From Larus michahellis (lineage: Eukaryota > Chordata > Aves > Charadriiformes > Laridae): a DNA stretch of 64,000 nt. Positions 12,001 through 21,440 of the stretch are shown here, one piece after another (position 1 is the stretch's first letter; each line of letters starts with the position of its first letter). A program made the position numbers and the translations under genes. The stretch lies in NCBI RefSeq assembly GCF_964199755.1, contig NC_133917.1:5771967-5835966 (forward strand), in the 5' to 3' direction. The notes beneath the pieces were generated by a model, which saw only the letters and a list, made by a program, of their open reading frames with translations, was not told the DNA's origin and searched no databases.

Positions 12001-15000
12001 GTGGAGGGGGGCATGGATGTGACACCACCCCACCACCCCCCCCCAGAAGTCCCTGCAGCCGGGCTGGGGCTCACCTGAGCCCCGGGATGTCCAGGAGGTT
12101 GGTCATCCCCGTCCAGTTGATGTCCAAGGTCTGGGAATGAGGTGGGGTGGAGGGGTGGGGGGGAAAGGGGTCAGATTGGGGGGCGGGGGGGCAGACCCCA
12201 GCCCCATCCTGCCTGTCCTGGGGAGGGGGGGGAGCGGGGGGGTTACTCACCGGGCGCCGGATGAAGAACATGGTGAGGGCCCCCACGATGGGGACGTCCC
12301 CGATGAGGGGCTCCAGGATGATCCGCAGCATCCCGTGCAGCTGGGGAGGGCGGGGGGGGACAGAGTTGAGACGTGACACCCCCACACACACACACACACA
12401 CCCCCCGCCAGCTCCCCGGGCCCCCAACCCCGGCCCCCCCCCCTCACCTGCATGCCTTTCACCCCCGCCTTGCAGAAGAACTTCTTCACCTCCACGTCGA
12501 TCTGGACGTCACCCACGTAGCTGCGGGGGACGGGACATAGGGACGAGGTGGGGGGGTGGTATTTCTTCACCACAACGACCCCCCCCCAACGAGGGGGAGC
12601 TCCAGCAGCTGGTGTGGGAGACCCCAGACAAGGAGTTGGGGGGGGGGGGGGGGGCACAGACGACACACACGACACGGGGGGGATTGAGACCTGACGCCTT
12701 CATCACACGGGTGACTCCGGCCGCTCACCTGATGTTGAGATCCAGCAGGATCTGCTTCTTGTGGGCGCCGGGGTGAGCCCGGACCCCCAGGACCCGGAGA
12801 GGCTGCGGGGGGAAGGGGGGGCAGCGGTGAACGGTGCCCGGGGGGGGGGGGGGGGGCGAGGGGGGCACCCCGCCCCGGGGGGAGCCCTACCTTCTCGCCC
12901 ATGTCCACCCTGGTGAAGGTGAAGGTCTGGAGGTGGGTGTTGGAGGCCCGGATGGCCGGAGCGATGTTCTCCACCAGCAGCTTCTCCATGTACTGCCCGA
13001 AGAAGGGCCAGGCCTGCGCCAGCACCTGCCGGCGGAGGGACGGATGGACGGAGGGATCGAGGGAAGGACGCGGGGACGGAGGAATGCAGGGAGGATGCAG
13101 AGACCGAGGGATGGATGGAGGGGTGGAGGGATGCAGGGATCAAGGGAGGGATGCAGGGATGGAGGGACATAGGAGGGAGGGAGGGATGGCTGGAGGGATG
13201 GATGGAGGGAGGGAGGGATGGATGGAGGGAGGGATGGAGGGATGCAGGGATCAAGGGAGGGATGCAGGGATGGAGGGAGGGATGGAGGAACATAGGAGGG
13301 ATGGATGGAGGGAGGGAGGGAGAGGGATGCAGGGGGGATGCAGAGAGCAAGGGATGGATGGAGGGATGCAGGGATCAAGGGAGGGATGCAGGGATGGAGG
13401 GAGGGATGGAGGGACGCAGGAGGGATGGATGGATGGATGGGTGGATGGTGAGATGGATGGAGGGAGGGGCGGATGGATGCAGGGATGGAGGGAGGGATGG
13501 ATGAAGGGACGGATGGAGGAGGGACAGATGGAGGCAGAGAGGGATGGGGGGATGCAGGGATCAAGGGAGGGATGGAGGGACAGATGGATGGATGGATGGA
13601 GGGACGGATGGAGGGATGGAGGGAGGGAAAGTGGCAGAGAGGGATGGAGAGATGCAGGGATCAAGGGAGGGATGGAGGGACACAGGAGGGATGCAGAGAT
13701 CAAGGGAGGGAGGGATGGATGGAGGGCTGCAGGGCTCAAGGGAAGGATGCAGGGATGGAGGGAGGGATGGAAAGAGAGAGGGATAGAGGGAGGGATGGAG
13801 GCAGGGATTCCGGGCTGGAGGGCAGGATGGACGGACGGACACCTCACCTTGTTCAGCCATTCCGCCCTCTCCACGTCCGGGAAGCTCACCTGCGGGCGGA
13901 CAGGCCGGGGGTGTCGTGAGGCCGGGGGTGGGGGTCGGGGGGGTGGGTGTAATTCTGTCCGGATGCCGGGAGGGGGGGGGAAAGGGGGAAGCCCGGCCGC
14001 AGTTTTTGCTCCGTGTGACGTCACGGCCCCACCCAGTTGCGTGCCTCAGTTTCCCCAACCGGGGCTGTCTCGGGAAGGGGGGGGAGGGGGGTGCGATCAC
14101 AGCCGGGGCCGAGGTGGGGTGTGTGACACCCCCCCCGCAGCTGTGACCAACATCTGGCGGCAGCTCCAGCCCCGTAGTGGCCGTTCCCGCGGGGGGGGAG
14201 GGGGGGGTATCTCGAGAAGGGGGGTCTCGACCCCCCCCGGCACCACGGGAGGGGGTCCCGGCCCCCCCGCGCCCGCCCCAGCCCGCGGCCGGGCAGGAAA
14301 CGGCCCCCCCCCCCGGGCCCGGTGAGTCACGGCCCGTCCTCGGCGCTGCCGGAAGGCCCCGGGCGGTACCCGGGGGGGGCCGGTTACCCCATCGCGGGGG
14401 GGCCGAGCGGGGGGACCCCACCCGGGGGCAGCGGGGGGTGCGATGCAGCGTTTGGCGGTCCCGGGAGGAGGGGGGGGGTGGGGAATGCGGTGCAGCCGGC
14501 GCGGAGGGTCCCGGTGCAGCGGGGTGGGAGGTGGGGGGGGTGTCCCCGTTAGCGAAGCCGCGGTGGATGCGGTGCGGCTGGTGGGGGGGTGCGGGACCCC
14601 GGGGGTCCTGCCCGCCCCGGGGAAGCCCAAGCGGGGGTGCAGCGCAGCGGAGGGGGGGGATCCCCGGTAGCGGGGCCCGGGGAGGATGCGGTGCAGCCGG
14701 CGGGGGCGGGGGGAGCCCGGTCCCGGGGGTCCCGCCCGGCGGGGGGAGCCCAAGCGGGGACCGCGGCGCAGCCGATGGGGTCCGCCCGGCCCGGGGGTCC
14801 CGCGGGGGGGACGGCAGCGGTGCGGTAGCCCGGTTCCCTCCCCCGGCGGGAGCCGTTCGGTGCCGCTGCCCCGGGCGAGGGGTGGCCCCGGGGGAAGAAG
14901 GGTCCCGCCCGGCGGGAGGAGCCCGGTGCGGAGCTAACGGCGCGGGCGATAAGCGGGCGGCCGCTTACCCATGCCGGCAGCTCCCCGGCAGCCGCGCCCA

Positions 15001-15235
15001 GCCCGGCGGCGGCGGCGCGCACGGCGGCCTCCTCGTCGCGCTGCAGGCGGGCGGCCAACTCCAACCCGCGCTGCCGGGCGCGCCGCCGCCGCCGCCAACC
15101 GGCGTAAAGCGCCAGCGCCAGCACCAGCGCGCCCGCCCCCAGCCCCAGGAGCCCCGCGGCGTAGGCGGGCAGCGCCCACAGCAGCCGCCGGCCCAGCACA
15201 CCCAGCGCCGACAGCCCCGGGAGCCGCCGCTCCAT
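50..15235 (-). CDS. ESYT1: Extended synaptotagmin-1 (partial; 3' end off the window)
   Basis: ER-anchored tether and lipid-transfer protein acting at ER-plasma membrane contacts. Coding exons read on the minus strand: 14969-15235, 13848-13889, 12891-13025, 12729-12802, 12448-12520, 12251-12340, 12075-12130, 11837-11960, 11444-11620, 11058-11140, 10909-10957, 10710-10799, 10136-10228, 9907-9978, 9704-9790, 8547-8696, 6771-6902, 6057-6233, 5084-5166, 4940-4988, 4760-4849, 3676-3771, 2425-2496, 2240-2326, 1907-1941 (cut by the gap), 266-397 and 50-156. Residues ~10-47 form a hydrophobic hairpin followed by RRRRR. The SMP domain spans ~90-287 (WLNK, FFGQYMEKLL, LDINWTGMTNLLDIPGL). C2A starts at ~288, C2B at ~421, a Pro-rich linker at ~555, C2C at ~599 and C2D at ~732; C2E (KLVAIVHACR, DPYVSLVLLPD, FNERFEWD) follows the gap. 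The frame stays open across every junction outside the gap. The donor after 9704 is GC, not GT. Identity rests on close similarity to human ESYT1 plus gene order. Confidence 0.95.
403..1765. repeat. G-rich minisatellite in the ESYT1 C2E intron
   Basis: Tandem copies of about 70-85 bp built on TCCGAGGGGGAGGTCTGG followed by G runs and GGTTTAGGGGGGACTCGG. Clear copies lie near 521, 593, 728, 811 and 1086, then diverge rightwards. Runs of 4-9 G every few bases give strong G-quadruplex potential on the plus strand, which is the template strand for ESYT1. The plus-strand Gly-rich frames here come from the repeat. Confidence 0.9.
1766..1804 (-). repeat. Truncated duplicate of the ESYT1 C2E exon start
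   Basis: About 40 bp nearly identical to the intron-exon junction at 360-400: CTCCTTCGACAC, GGCCTCAGCTTCCTT and the GGTCGGG stretch recur with a few differences. On the minus strand it keeps the AAG acceptor and would read KLRPVSKELPDP against KLRPVSKEPPDP in the true exon, then runs into C-rich repeat with no exon remainder. It lies between exon 1907-1941 and the intact exon 266-397, so it is a possible decoy acceptor. Confidence 0.8.
1942..2141. other. Assembly gap (200 N)
   Basis: Exactly 200 N, the conventional length for a gap of unknown size. It interrupts ESYT1 between the exon ending C2D's penultimate segment (2240-2326) and the exon that begins C2E (1907-1941, truncated at its 5' side). 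By comparison with C2B, where a 150-nt exon follows the matching 87-nt exon, and with the human protein, the gap should hide the last part of C2D and a linker of roughly 100 residues. True length is therefore probably more than 200 bp. Confidence 0.98.
2497..3670. repeat. GGATGGGGAC minisatellite, ESYT1 intron
   Basis: Short units (GGGGACGGATGGGGACAATG and GGGGATGGATGGGGATAGAT types) arranged in a higher-order pattern: a segment with GATAGATAGGGATGGATGGG followed by GACAGGGAG recurs near 2610, 2880, 3120 and 3235. It fills the whole intron between coding exons 2425-2496 and 3676-3771. Minus-strand frames reading [10 protein letters not shown] are artefacts of this repeat. Confidence 0.93.
3845..4715. 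repeat. GGGATGGGAATAG minisatellite with ~290-bp higher-order copies
   Basis: Variants of GGGATGGGGATGGGAATAGG throughout. A ~90-bp segment beginning GGGGACAGGGAGGGAACAGG and ending GGATGGGATTGGGTTT is repeated almost unchanged near 3997 and 4287, showing a higher-order unit of about 290 bp. Lies in the ESYT1 intron between exons 3676-3771 and 4760-4849. Confidence 0.92.
5310..6045. repeat. GGGATGGGAATAG minisatellite, second block
   Basis: Same family as 3845-4715 but in a different ESYT1 intron (between exons 5084-5166 and 6057-6233). A segment around GGATTGGGTTCGGATAGGAT and GGGACAGGGACAGGGAT appears near 5600 and again near 5790, indicating a higher-order unit close to 190 bp. Confidence 0.9.
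7190..7340. other. CpG-rich, non-repetitive segment inside an ESYT1 intron
   Basis: A short CpG-dense stretch (GCGAGCGACC, CGCCGCGCGTACGG, CGAGCTCGCGCTC) in the 1.64-kb intron 6903-8546, followed near 7410 by CATAAAAGGGG. Unlike nearby DNA it is not tandemly repeated. It could be an internal promoter or enhancer, or simply high-GC intron; no coding exon was found in it. A second CpG-dense stretch lies at about 8275-8395. Confidence 0.4.
7478..8140. repeat. ~33-34-bp minisatellite with a GGAAGATTCTTCC core
   Basis: About 20 tandem copies of a 32-35 bp unit: GGGAAGATTCTTCCC, then CAAGAAAGAAG, then ACCATGCCT or TTATGCCT. The core is an inverted repeat (GGGAAGA / TCTTCCC around one base) and contains GAAnnTTC in about 16 of the copies. 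It lies in ESYT1 intron 6903-8546. Frames on both strands stay open because copies lack stops; they are not genes. Confidence 0.93.
8757..9690. repeat. GGGGAGAAA / GGGATTTGGGG minisatellite
   Basis: Units of roughly 70-90 bp containing GAAACGGGATGGGGATTTGG, GGGATATGGGGAGAAA and GGTTGGAGGATGTGG, collapsing to simple GGGGGAGAAA near 9340-9430. Fills the ESYT1 intron between exons 8547-8696 and 9704-9790. Confidence 0.92.
10366..10705. repeat. 27-bp minisatellite next to an ESYT1 splice donor
   Basis: About 12 copies of a 27-bp unit starting CTGGGCTGAGCCCCGGCAAA and ending CTCATCT. Because 27 is divisible by 3 and no stop occurs, minus-strand frames stay open and read LSPEMSLPG-like nonapeptides. 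The array ends 5-6 bases from the donor of exon 10710-10799. Confidence 0.93.
13030..13840. repeat. GAGGGATGGAGGGATGCAGG minisatellite
   Basis: Mixed GGATGGAGGGA and GATGCAGGGATCAAGGGAGG units with a loose higher-order pattern, filling the ESYT1 intron between exons 12891-13025 and 13848-13889. A related family occurs in an ERBB3 intron at 45730-46290. Confidence 0.92.
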
Positions 15236-15600
15236 CCCGCCACCGCCGCCGCCGCCGCCGCCGCTCCCTGGGCGGGGCCCCGCCGTATACGCCACGCCCC
15301 CGTGGGCGGGACTTCCCCGAGAAAACCACGCCCCGATGGGCGGGTGTTCTGTTAAACCACGCCCACAATGGGCGGGGTCTTGACTGACTCGCCCCCTTCG
15401 CCGGAGGGGTGTTGGCGGTGGGCGGGGCCTGAGCGAGGGGGCGTGGCTGATGCCGCGGGTAGGCGGACCCGGAGAGGGGGCGTGGCCAGGACCCCTGACG
15501 GGCAGGGTCAGTAAGAGGGGGCGTGGCTAATACCGCTGGTGGGCGGGGCCTGAGGGAGGGGGCGCGGTTAATGCCCCCGGTGGGGGCGTCTCGCCGCCGT
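15236..15600 (-). promoter_or_regulatory. ESYT1: ESYT1 promoter: GC-box rich CpG island
   Basis: Upstream of the ESYT1 ATG (15233-15235) is a CpG-dense region with many GGGCGG and CCACGCCC boxes: GCCACGCCCCC, AACCACGCCCC, AACCACGCCCACAATGGGCGG, and four spaced GGGGGCGTGGC or GGGGGCGCGG elements at 15430-15565. These are Sp/KLF-type sites. No TATA box is seen. The island continues into exon 1 and intron 1 (to about 14200). The interval also separates ESYT1 from the ZC3H10 poly(A) site. Confidence 0.7.
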
Positions 15601-15752
15601 CCCGGTGTCTCTGCCCACCCCCCACCCCGGTCCTTCCTCCCCCAGGGCCACCGGGGGCCCCTCACACTCCCCCCCCCCTCCACATACACACCCCCCAGAG
15701 CCACCAGGGGGGCAGGACAGCCATCGCTTTTGACTTCTTTTTTGGTTTTTTT

Positions 15753-15758
15753 TTTAAT
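15753..15758 (-). terminator. ZC3H10: ZC3H10 poly(A) signal (ATTAAA)
   Basis: ATTAAA on the minus strand about 350 nt past the ZC3H10 stop, followed by an A run and downstream U/G-rich sequence. No AATAAA was seen nearer. The 3'UTR would cover about 15740-16109. Confidence 0.6.
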
Positions 15759-16109
15759 AGTTGAAAACATTACAGGGCTCAGGGGGGGCCGCAGCCCCGG
15801 TGCTGCCCCCCCCCCCCCCCCGCCCCCACCCCCACCACCGGGACACAGACCCGGCATGGGGCAGGGGGGCTGTGTTCATACACGGGGGGAGCGGCCCCGA
15901 CTCCCCCCCTGGGAGGTCTTACCCCTGGGCAGGGTGTGCCAGGCCAAAGAGCAAAGCCCCCGGGGGGAGGGGGTGTCACTGTACCCCCCACTCCTGCACC
16001 TCTCCGGGAGCCGCCATCACTGTCCGGGGAGGGTCTGTCCTTCCTCCTCCTCCCGCTGCCCCTGGGGGCTCAGTTCAGTGGGGGGCTCGCGGCCCCCGTG
16101 GCGGGGGGG

Positions 16110-17297
16110 TCAGTGGGGCATGGCCGTTATCCTCATGCTCTGGGAGGCGATGGGGTACGTCACCATGGGGGTGGTGGCGTGGCTCATGGTGATCCCCCCC
16201 AGCGGCTGCGCCATGGAGACGGCCACCGGCGCCACCGAGACGGCCACCGGCGCCATGGAGACAGGGGGGGCCATGCCCTGGGCGATGGTCTGGGCCAAGG
16301 CGGCCGAAAGCGGGGTTATTTCGGGGTTCATGGGGGGAGCGGCGTTGGCGGGGGGAGCCGCCTGGGCGCCGGCGGGAGCGACCAAATCCTGTTGGGAAAC
16401 GGGCCGGGGCTGCAGGGCCTGGCTGCTGAGCGTGGTATGCGTCTGCGCGATGCTGTGGTTGTAGTTGGTGACAGTGCCCACGGTGGGGGCCAGAGTCTGC
16501 TCGGTGGCGGTGGCGGTGGAGCTCAGCGTCATCACCTTGGCCTGGTTGCGGAACTGGGCGTTTTGCTCCAGCAGCACCTCGTTGGTGGCCAGCAGGTTGT
16601 TCACCTGCTTCTTGAGATCCTCCACGCGCTTGCGCAGCATGATGTTCTCCTCCTCCAGCAGGCGGTACTCCACCGTCCGCGGGCTGGCGAAGCTGTACTC
16701 ATAGCTCTCGAAGTGCAGCCCATCCACCCGCCGCCGTTTCAGCACGGGGTCGTGGTCATCGTAGCGGTCGGGATCGTAGATGGCGTCGTAGGGGTCGTAG
16801 CGGCGGCCGGCGGGCACGATGCCCTGCTCACGGGCGGCCATGCCTCGCGCCTCGTACTCGTAGTCCCGCTGCAGGTGCTGGAACTTGCACTTGGCACCGC
16901 GCTGGCAGTCGCCCTTCAAGAAGTCCCTGCAGATGGGCACCTCCTCCTTGCTGTTGGGCAGGTCGGCGGGCGAGAGGCCAAGCCCGGCCGCCACCTTCTG
17001 CCGCAGGCGCGGGGGCAGCTCGCCCGTCTTCTTGTAGCAGTCCTCGTCCTCTTTGGTGCCGTGGATGAAGCGGCAGTTGAGGCGGACGCACTCCTTGTTC
17101 TGGAAGTCGTGGCAGAAGATGAATTCGTTCTTGCGGACGCCCAGGTTGGTGACCTCGCTGATGTCGGGGTGACGGAACCGGCAACGTTTCCCCCGCTTGC
17201 AGACATTGCGCAGGAAATCGCGGCAGATGTCGTCGGCGTTAGCGCCCACCTCATCACCGCCGCTGCTGCCATTGTTGTAGCTGTCCCGGTCGGGCAT
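16110..17297 (-). CDS. ZC3H10: Zinc finger CCCH-type containing 10
   Basis: RNA-binding CCCH zinc-finger protein, 395 codons in one uninterrupted coding exon. The start is the ATG at 17295-17297 (MPDRDSYNNG). The longer upstream frame is rejected because a minus-strand CAG acceptor sits at 17341, so the exon begins at about 17340. Three fingers: CRDFLRNVCKRGKRCRFRH (~24-42), CHDFQNKECVRLNCRFIH (~61-78) and CRDFLKGDCQRGAKCKFQH (~122-140); the middle one has C-x4-C spacing where the others have x5. A leucine-rich coiled coil (EYRLLEEENIMLRKRVEDL) follows at about residues 205-245. The C-terminal half is Ala/Pro/Met/Thr-rich and ends RITAMPH. Human ZC3H10 is about 434 aa, so this copy is slightly shorter, mainly in low-complexity sequence. 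Its neighbours RPL41 and ESYT1 match the human order. Confidence 0.95.
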   Translation of the reverse strand: MPDRDSYNNGSSGGDEVGANADDICRDFLRNVCKRGKRCRFRHPDISEVTNLGVRKNEFIFCHDFQNKECVRLNCRFIHGTKEDEDCYKKTGELPPRLRQKVAAGLGLSPADLPNSKEEVPICRDFLKGDCQRGAKCKFQHLQRDYEYEARGMAAREQGIVPAGRRYDPYDAIYDPDRYDDHDPVLKRRRVDGLHFESYEYSFASPRTVEYRLLEEENIMLRKRVEDLKKQVNNLLATNEVLLEQNAQFRNQAKVMTLSSTATATEQTLAPTVGTVTNYNHSIAQTHTTLSSQALQPRPVSQQDLVAPAGAQAAPPANAAPPMNPEITPLSAALAQTIAQGMAPPVSMAPVAVSVAPVAVSMAQPLGGITMSHATTPMVTYPIASQSMRITAMPH

Positions 17298-17394
17298 CTT
17301 CGTCGTCGCCGCCGCCGCCGCTGACGCGGGGCTCCGGGCACTGCAAGAGGGAGGGAGGAGGGTGAGGGAGGGCACTGGGAGCAGCCCCCCAGCA

Positions 17395-17655
17395 CCAGGG
17401 GGAAAACACCCACCCCGGGACACCGGCACCGGCGGAGAGAACACCTGCCCCAGGGCACCAGCATGGAGGGGGAAACACGTGCCCCGGGACACCGGCACAG
17501 GGGAGAAAATACCCCCCCGGGGGGAAACACCCACCCCAGGACACCGGCACCGGCGGAGGGAACACCCGCCCTGGGACACCCGCCCTGGCAGGGAAACACC
17601 CACCCCAGGACACCGACACCGACAGGGAAACACCCGCCCCGGGGCACCGGCACCG
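17395..17655. repeat. GGAAACACCCACCCC minisatellite, ZC3H10 intron
   Basis: About seven imperfect copies of a 33-38 bp unit: GGGAAACACCCACCCC, then GGACACCGGCACC, with variants. It sits in the 5'UTR intron of ZC3H10, just upstream of the coding-exon acceptor. Confidence 0.85.
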
Positions 17656-18083
17656 CCCGGCAGCCGGCCCGGGGACAGCACGTCCCGCCGCAGCCCCGGG
17701 TGTCCCTGCCCAGTGCCCCCCGAGCCGCGGGGGGGTTCCCGGCAGCCGCTCACGGCCGTTCCCCGGCGCTGCCAGTGTCACTGGGGACAGCCCGGGCCGG
17801 CTGGAGCGATGCGGGCGCGGCCGGGCCCGGCTCCGAAGGGCTTCCGTCCCGGGACAGCCCCGCCGGGCCGCACCGGGAAGGCGGCGGGGGCGCGGCCCCC
17901 CCGCCGAGTCTCCATAGCAACCGCCCCGCAGGCCCGGGGCAGGCCCGGCGGCGGGGCCCGGCAGCGGCGGCGGGGCCCGGGGCGGGGCCCAGCGGGGGCG
18001 GCCGGCGCGGGGCCCCCGGGACGGCGGAGCGGGGCCTGTCCCGGTGGCGGCGCGGCCCGTCCCGGCCCCGGCTCCGCACTCAC

Positions 18084-18175
18084 CCGTTCGCGGCCTCCTC
18101 GCGGGTCCTCCAGCGCCAACAATGAGCGGCCCCTTCCGGCCGCCGCTCTGCGCCGGGCCGGAAGTGCTCTATGGT
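18084..18175 (-). promoter_or_regulatory. ZC3H10: ZC3H10 first (non-coding) exon and promoter region
   Basis: A strong minus-strand donor (ACGG then GTGAGTG) at 18083 fits a 5'UTR exon ending at 18084 and spliced to the coding exon at 17340. The surrounding 17650-18330 is a CpG island with no TATA box, and GGAAG/CTTCCGG ETS-like sites lie at 18130-18200. The exact start is not determined. Confidence 0.55.
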
Positions 18176-18489
18176 GCTTCCGGGGCGACCCGGAAGGAAA
18201 CGCGCGTTTCCTCCCGGCGTGCAGCGGCACAGGAGACGTTTTTTCCGTCAGGAGTGACGTCACACGGATGCGCCGCCGTCGCGGAGCTCCCTCGGCCGCG
18301 CCGAGACCCCCGGCCCGCCCCCGCGGGGCGGGATTCCCCCTCAGCACAGCTCGGTGACCCCCGTCGCGAGGACATCCCGCCGCCCCGTTACCGGGGGACC
18401 CATAACCCCCTCCCAGCCCCGTTACCGGAGGATCCGCCCCGCCCCCCCGGCGCTCCCGAGGAACCACACCGTGTCCCGACAACACCAGC

Positions 18490-18495
18490 TTTATT
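18490..18495 (-). terminator. RPL41: RPL41 poly(A) signal (AATAAA)
   Basis: AATAAA on the minus strand about 115 nt after the RPL41 stop, in the context GCCAATAAAGCTGG. The short 3'UTR is typical of ribosomal protein genes. Confidence 0.9.
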
Positions 18496-18610
18496 GGCGG
18501 CACATAGCACACAACCGGCCCGGCGCCGCGGGGGGATCCCCCCGCGGCGCCGGGCCTCCTCCCACGGGGCACCGGGACGTCTCTCCCCGGTGGCGGCGGC
18601 CCGGCAGGGC

Positions 18611-19337
18611 CTACTTGGACCTTTGCCTCATCTTCCTCCTCTTGCGCTTCAGCCTGCGGAGACACCGGCGCTCAGCCCCCGGGGTCGGCCTCACACACCA
18701 GGACGGGCCGGTGGCCCGGGTCCCCCCCCGGTTCCCCGCGGTAGCCCCGGGGGGGCCCCACGTACCTGCGCATCCGCTTCTTGCGCCACTGCGGGAAGAA
18801 GGGGGGAGAGCGGCGCCGTTAGAGCCGGTACCGGGGAGGGTAGGCGGCCGCGGTCCCCCCGCGCCGTGTGCCCGGGGCAGGGTTGCCCCGAAGCCCAGGG
18901 ACACACCCCCCTCCCCGACATAGGGACCCCCCCGCGATACGGACACCCCCTCCCCCGACACAGGGGCTTTTCCCGCGATATGGAGCCCCCCTCCACACGA
19001 TAGAGACCCCCCCCCCCATATGGAGCCCCCCCCACCCACGACATAGGGACACCCCCCCTCCCCGCGACAGGGCACCCCCCAACAAGCCGCCCCCCCGTTC
19101 CCACACACCCAGAGACCCCGTCTCCGGCCCCCCTCACCCACCCCCCGGCCCCACGCACCGACACCCCCGTCCCCGCTCCACGTCCCGGTGTAACGGAGGC
19201 CCCTCCCCACGGAGTCCCCCCCTCAGGGTCCCCCCCAGCCCCCGGGCTCTCCGGCCAGGCCCGGCCGTTGCTCAGGGGGAGATGAAGCGCCATCGGCCGC
19301 CCCCGCGTCGCCCCCCGCCGCTCACCTTGGCCCTCAT
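18611..19337 (-). CDS. RPL41: Ribosomal protein eL41 (25 aa)
   Basis: Smallest protein of the eukaryotic large subunit, a single Arg/Lys-rich helix bridging the two subunits. Three coding exons: 19326-19337 (MRAK), 18766-18788 (WRKKRMR plus a split Arg codon) and 18611-18653 (ending MRQRSK then TAG). Total 78 nt, 25 aa plus stop, with consensus GTGAGC and GTACGT donors and CAG acceptors. It is too short to be found as an open frame and was recognised from its near-invariant sequence. Just upstream are a TATA box and a pyrimidine-tract start, as expected for a TOP mRNA. The intron 18789-19325 contains short repeats of the GATATGGAGCCCCCC type at 18960-19060. Confidence 0.97.
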
Positions 19338-19456
19338 GGCGGTGCGGCGGCGCCGCGGTCAGTCCCGGCGGGCGGGCGCCGGCGGCGGCGGCGGATGGAA
19401 CCGGATGGAGGCAGCGGCGGCGGCGGCAGCCCCACAAGATGGCGGCAGCAGCGGCC

Positions 19457-19590
19457 GAGAGAGGCCGTGGCCGCCCGCCGGGGCCTATTTATAGGGTAGC
19501 TCCCGTGGCCACGCCCCCTCCCGCGGCGCGGGGCACGATGGGAAGTGTAGTCCCGCCTTCCCGGGGCATGACGGGATATGTAGTCCGCTC
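19457..19590 (-). promoter_or_regulatory. RPL41: RPL41 promoter: TATA box, TOP start, two ACTACA-TCCC elements
   Basis: TATAAATA lies at 19486-19493 (minus strand). About 30 nt downstream is CCTCTCTC (19457-19464), a good 5'TOP initiation site. Further upstream, at 19534-19553 and 19566-19587, are two minus-strand ACTACA-C/A-TTCCC or ATCCC-type elements followed by TCGTGCC and TCATGCC. These match the ZNF143/THAP11 (SBS) consensus known from housekeeping promoters. Confidence 0.75.
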
Positions 19591-19599
19591 GCCCGCCGC

Positions 19600-20144
19600 C
19601 ATTTTGCGCAGCCCCGGGCCCGGTGAGTGCCCCCCCCCCCCTCGCCCCGCGCCGCCCCGATGAATTTATACGGAACAGAAGAAAAATAAGAGTTACAGAG
19701 CCGTTAGTGGGAGTTTCCACTTGTATCTTTTTTTTTTTAAACTGGGTTTTTGTTTCTTTTATCAAGAGATGAAGTATTTTTTATTTTTTTAAAGTAAAAA
19801 TAAATTAAATTAAGCAACTGCGGTTTATCAATCTGCGCTGTGGGTCAGTGAGGGAGGTTCACGCCGCCCCTTCCCTGCGCGGGCCAGAATTGTGCTTAAA
19901 AAACACCAAACGAGGGTTTCTCTCGTCCCTCACGGTCCAGGCCTCGGATCCGTGCCCTCGACAGTTCCGGAACGGGGTGGGGGGGAATTCAGGGGAAAAA
20001 AAAAATAACACAGCGCATCGTTTATTGGCTTTTTTTGACTGTGGTGATATTTGCAGGCAGGCAGTTTGGGGTGGAAAATCCCCATCGGGGGGAGAAAGCC
20101 CGGGGCTGGCCGCGACGCCCGGGAGCAGCTTCAATGGCCAAGAG
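19600..20144. other. RPL41 upstream flank / PA2G4 downstream flank
   Basis: Between the RPL41 promoter and the PA2G4 3' region the composition changes sharply to AT-rich (19660-19830), with T and A runs. A minus-strand AATAAA lies at 20021-20026 and could be a distal PA2G4 poly(A) signal. No coding sequence was recognised. Confidence 0.5.
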
Positions 20145-20480
20145 TTTTTCTAAAATTTCAAGGTGAAGAACCTGCCCAGAATTTCAAGGCGAAGAGGTTT
20201 TTCCCAGAATTTCAAGGCAAAGAACTTTCCTGAAATTTCAAGGCGAAAAATGTTTCCCAAAATTTCAAGGCAAAGAACTTTTGCGAAATGTCAAAGCAAA
20301 GAACTGGCCCAAAATTTCAAGGCGAAGAACTTTTCCGAAAGCTCAACGCAAAGCACTTTCCCGCCATTTCAAGGCAAAGCACCTTCCTGAAATTTCAAGG
20401 CAAGGAATTTTTCCCAAAATTTTAAGGCGAAGAAATTTTCCAAAACTTCAAGGCAAAGAATTTTCCCCGAAATTCAGCTA
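20145..20480. repeat. ~27-bp AATTTCAAGGC minisatellite
   Basis: About 12 diverged copies of AATTTCAAGGCAAAGAACTT followed by TTCCGA or TCCCAA, 25-29 bp each. It lies just downstream of PA2G4, possibly inside its longest 3'UTR. Unlike most repeats in this window it is AT-rich. The small plus-strand frames across it are artefacts. Confidence 0.88.
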
Positions 20481-21434
20481 CAGCAGAAGAACCAGAGCGC
20501 CCGTCAGCAGGTAGCAGCGAAGAAAAAACCTCTCACATTCAACTACATGTAGTTAAATAGGCGTTTTTCTTTTTGTTTTCTTTTTTTGGGTATTTTTTCT
20601 TAGTTTTTTAAGAAAAGACTCACTCCAGAAGCACAACGCAACACCCCCAGCCGGACTCTGGCCCGAGGCCGACGACTCCCGTTGCGTTTCCCTCACCCGT
20701 CCCAGCCGAGAGCCACCAAAAGCACATCCAAGAGCGGAATGTGCTCCCGGGACGTGGAAACAGGAGAAGAAACCCCACCACCACCACCCCCGGACACCAG
20801 GGAATTCACCCCCCGCCGGCGCGGGCAGCTCGCGGGGCTGCGGGGGGAAACCTCATCTGCCCCCCAGCAGCTTGGACAGTCGGTTTAAAAACGAGCTCGC
20901 CACAGCGGCGTGTTAAAAAATAGAGCGTTTATACGTAAAAATCAAGGCAGAGACAGACCAGAGTAGACGGAACAGTCTACAGTTTCACAGGGGACATAAA
21001 ATTTTATATTTTTTTTTTTTTCTTCCCAATTATAAATGTACAATCTAGAGGCTAAAAGAGAAGAGCGAGAAATCCTCCGCCCCAGGGTATCGGCGAGGAA
21101 TGCCTGTGCGGCCGATCGCCTTCCACCGTCCACGCGTACCGGGTCGCCAAACACAGGGCGGTTTTTTGTTTTTTTTTCCTCGGGCGTGATCAGCTGTTGG
21201 GTTGGGTTTTGGTTGGTTGGTTTTTTTTCTTTTTTTTCCCCCCTCCAAGAAAATCTGTAAAGGGAGAAATTTAAAAAAAAAAAAAAAAAAAAAGAAAAAG
21301 AAAAGAAAAAAGGGAGGAAGCGGAAAGCAGGCGGCTCTCTTCGCTCCCTCTCTCAGTTGGTTGTTCAACTCTTCATGTGTGGGGAGTATAAAAGGTTAGA
21401 AAGAGTGGATTATAGACTAGCTTTTACTCCTGAT

Positions 21435-21440
21435 TTTATT
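21435..21440 (-). terminator. PA2G4: Candidate PA2G4 poly(A) signal (AATAAA)
   Basis: AATAAA on the minus strand about 300 nt after the PA2G4 stop. It is the nearest canonical signal; another lies at 20021-20026. Which one is used cannot be told from sequence alone. Confidence 0.5.

Noticed and set aside
17298-17753. N-terminal extension of ZC3H10
   Set aside because: A good acceptor at 17341 and repeat-derived Gly/Cys/Pro sequence show it is a 5'UTR intron; family members start at MPDRD.
20160-20514. Small Lys/Phe-rich plus-strand frames
   Set aside because: Translation of the AATTTCAAGGC tandem repeat in the PA2G4 3' flank.
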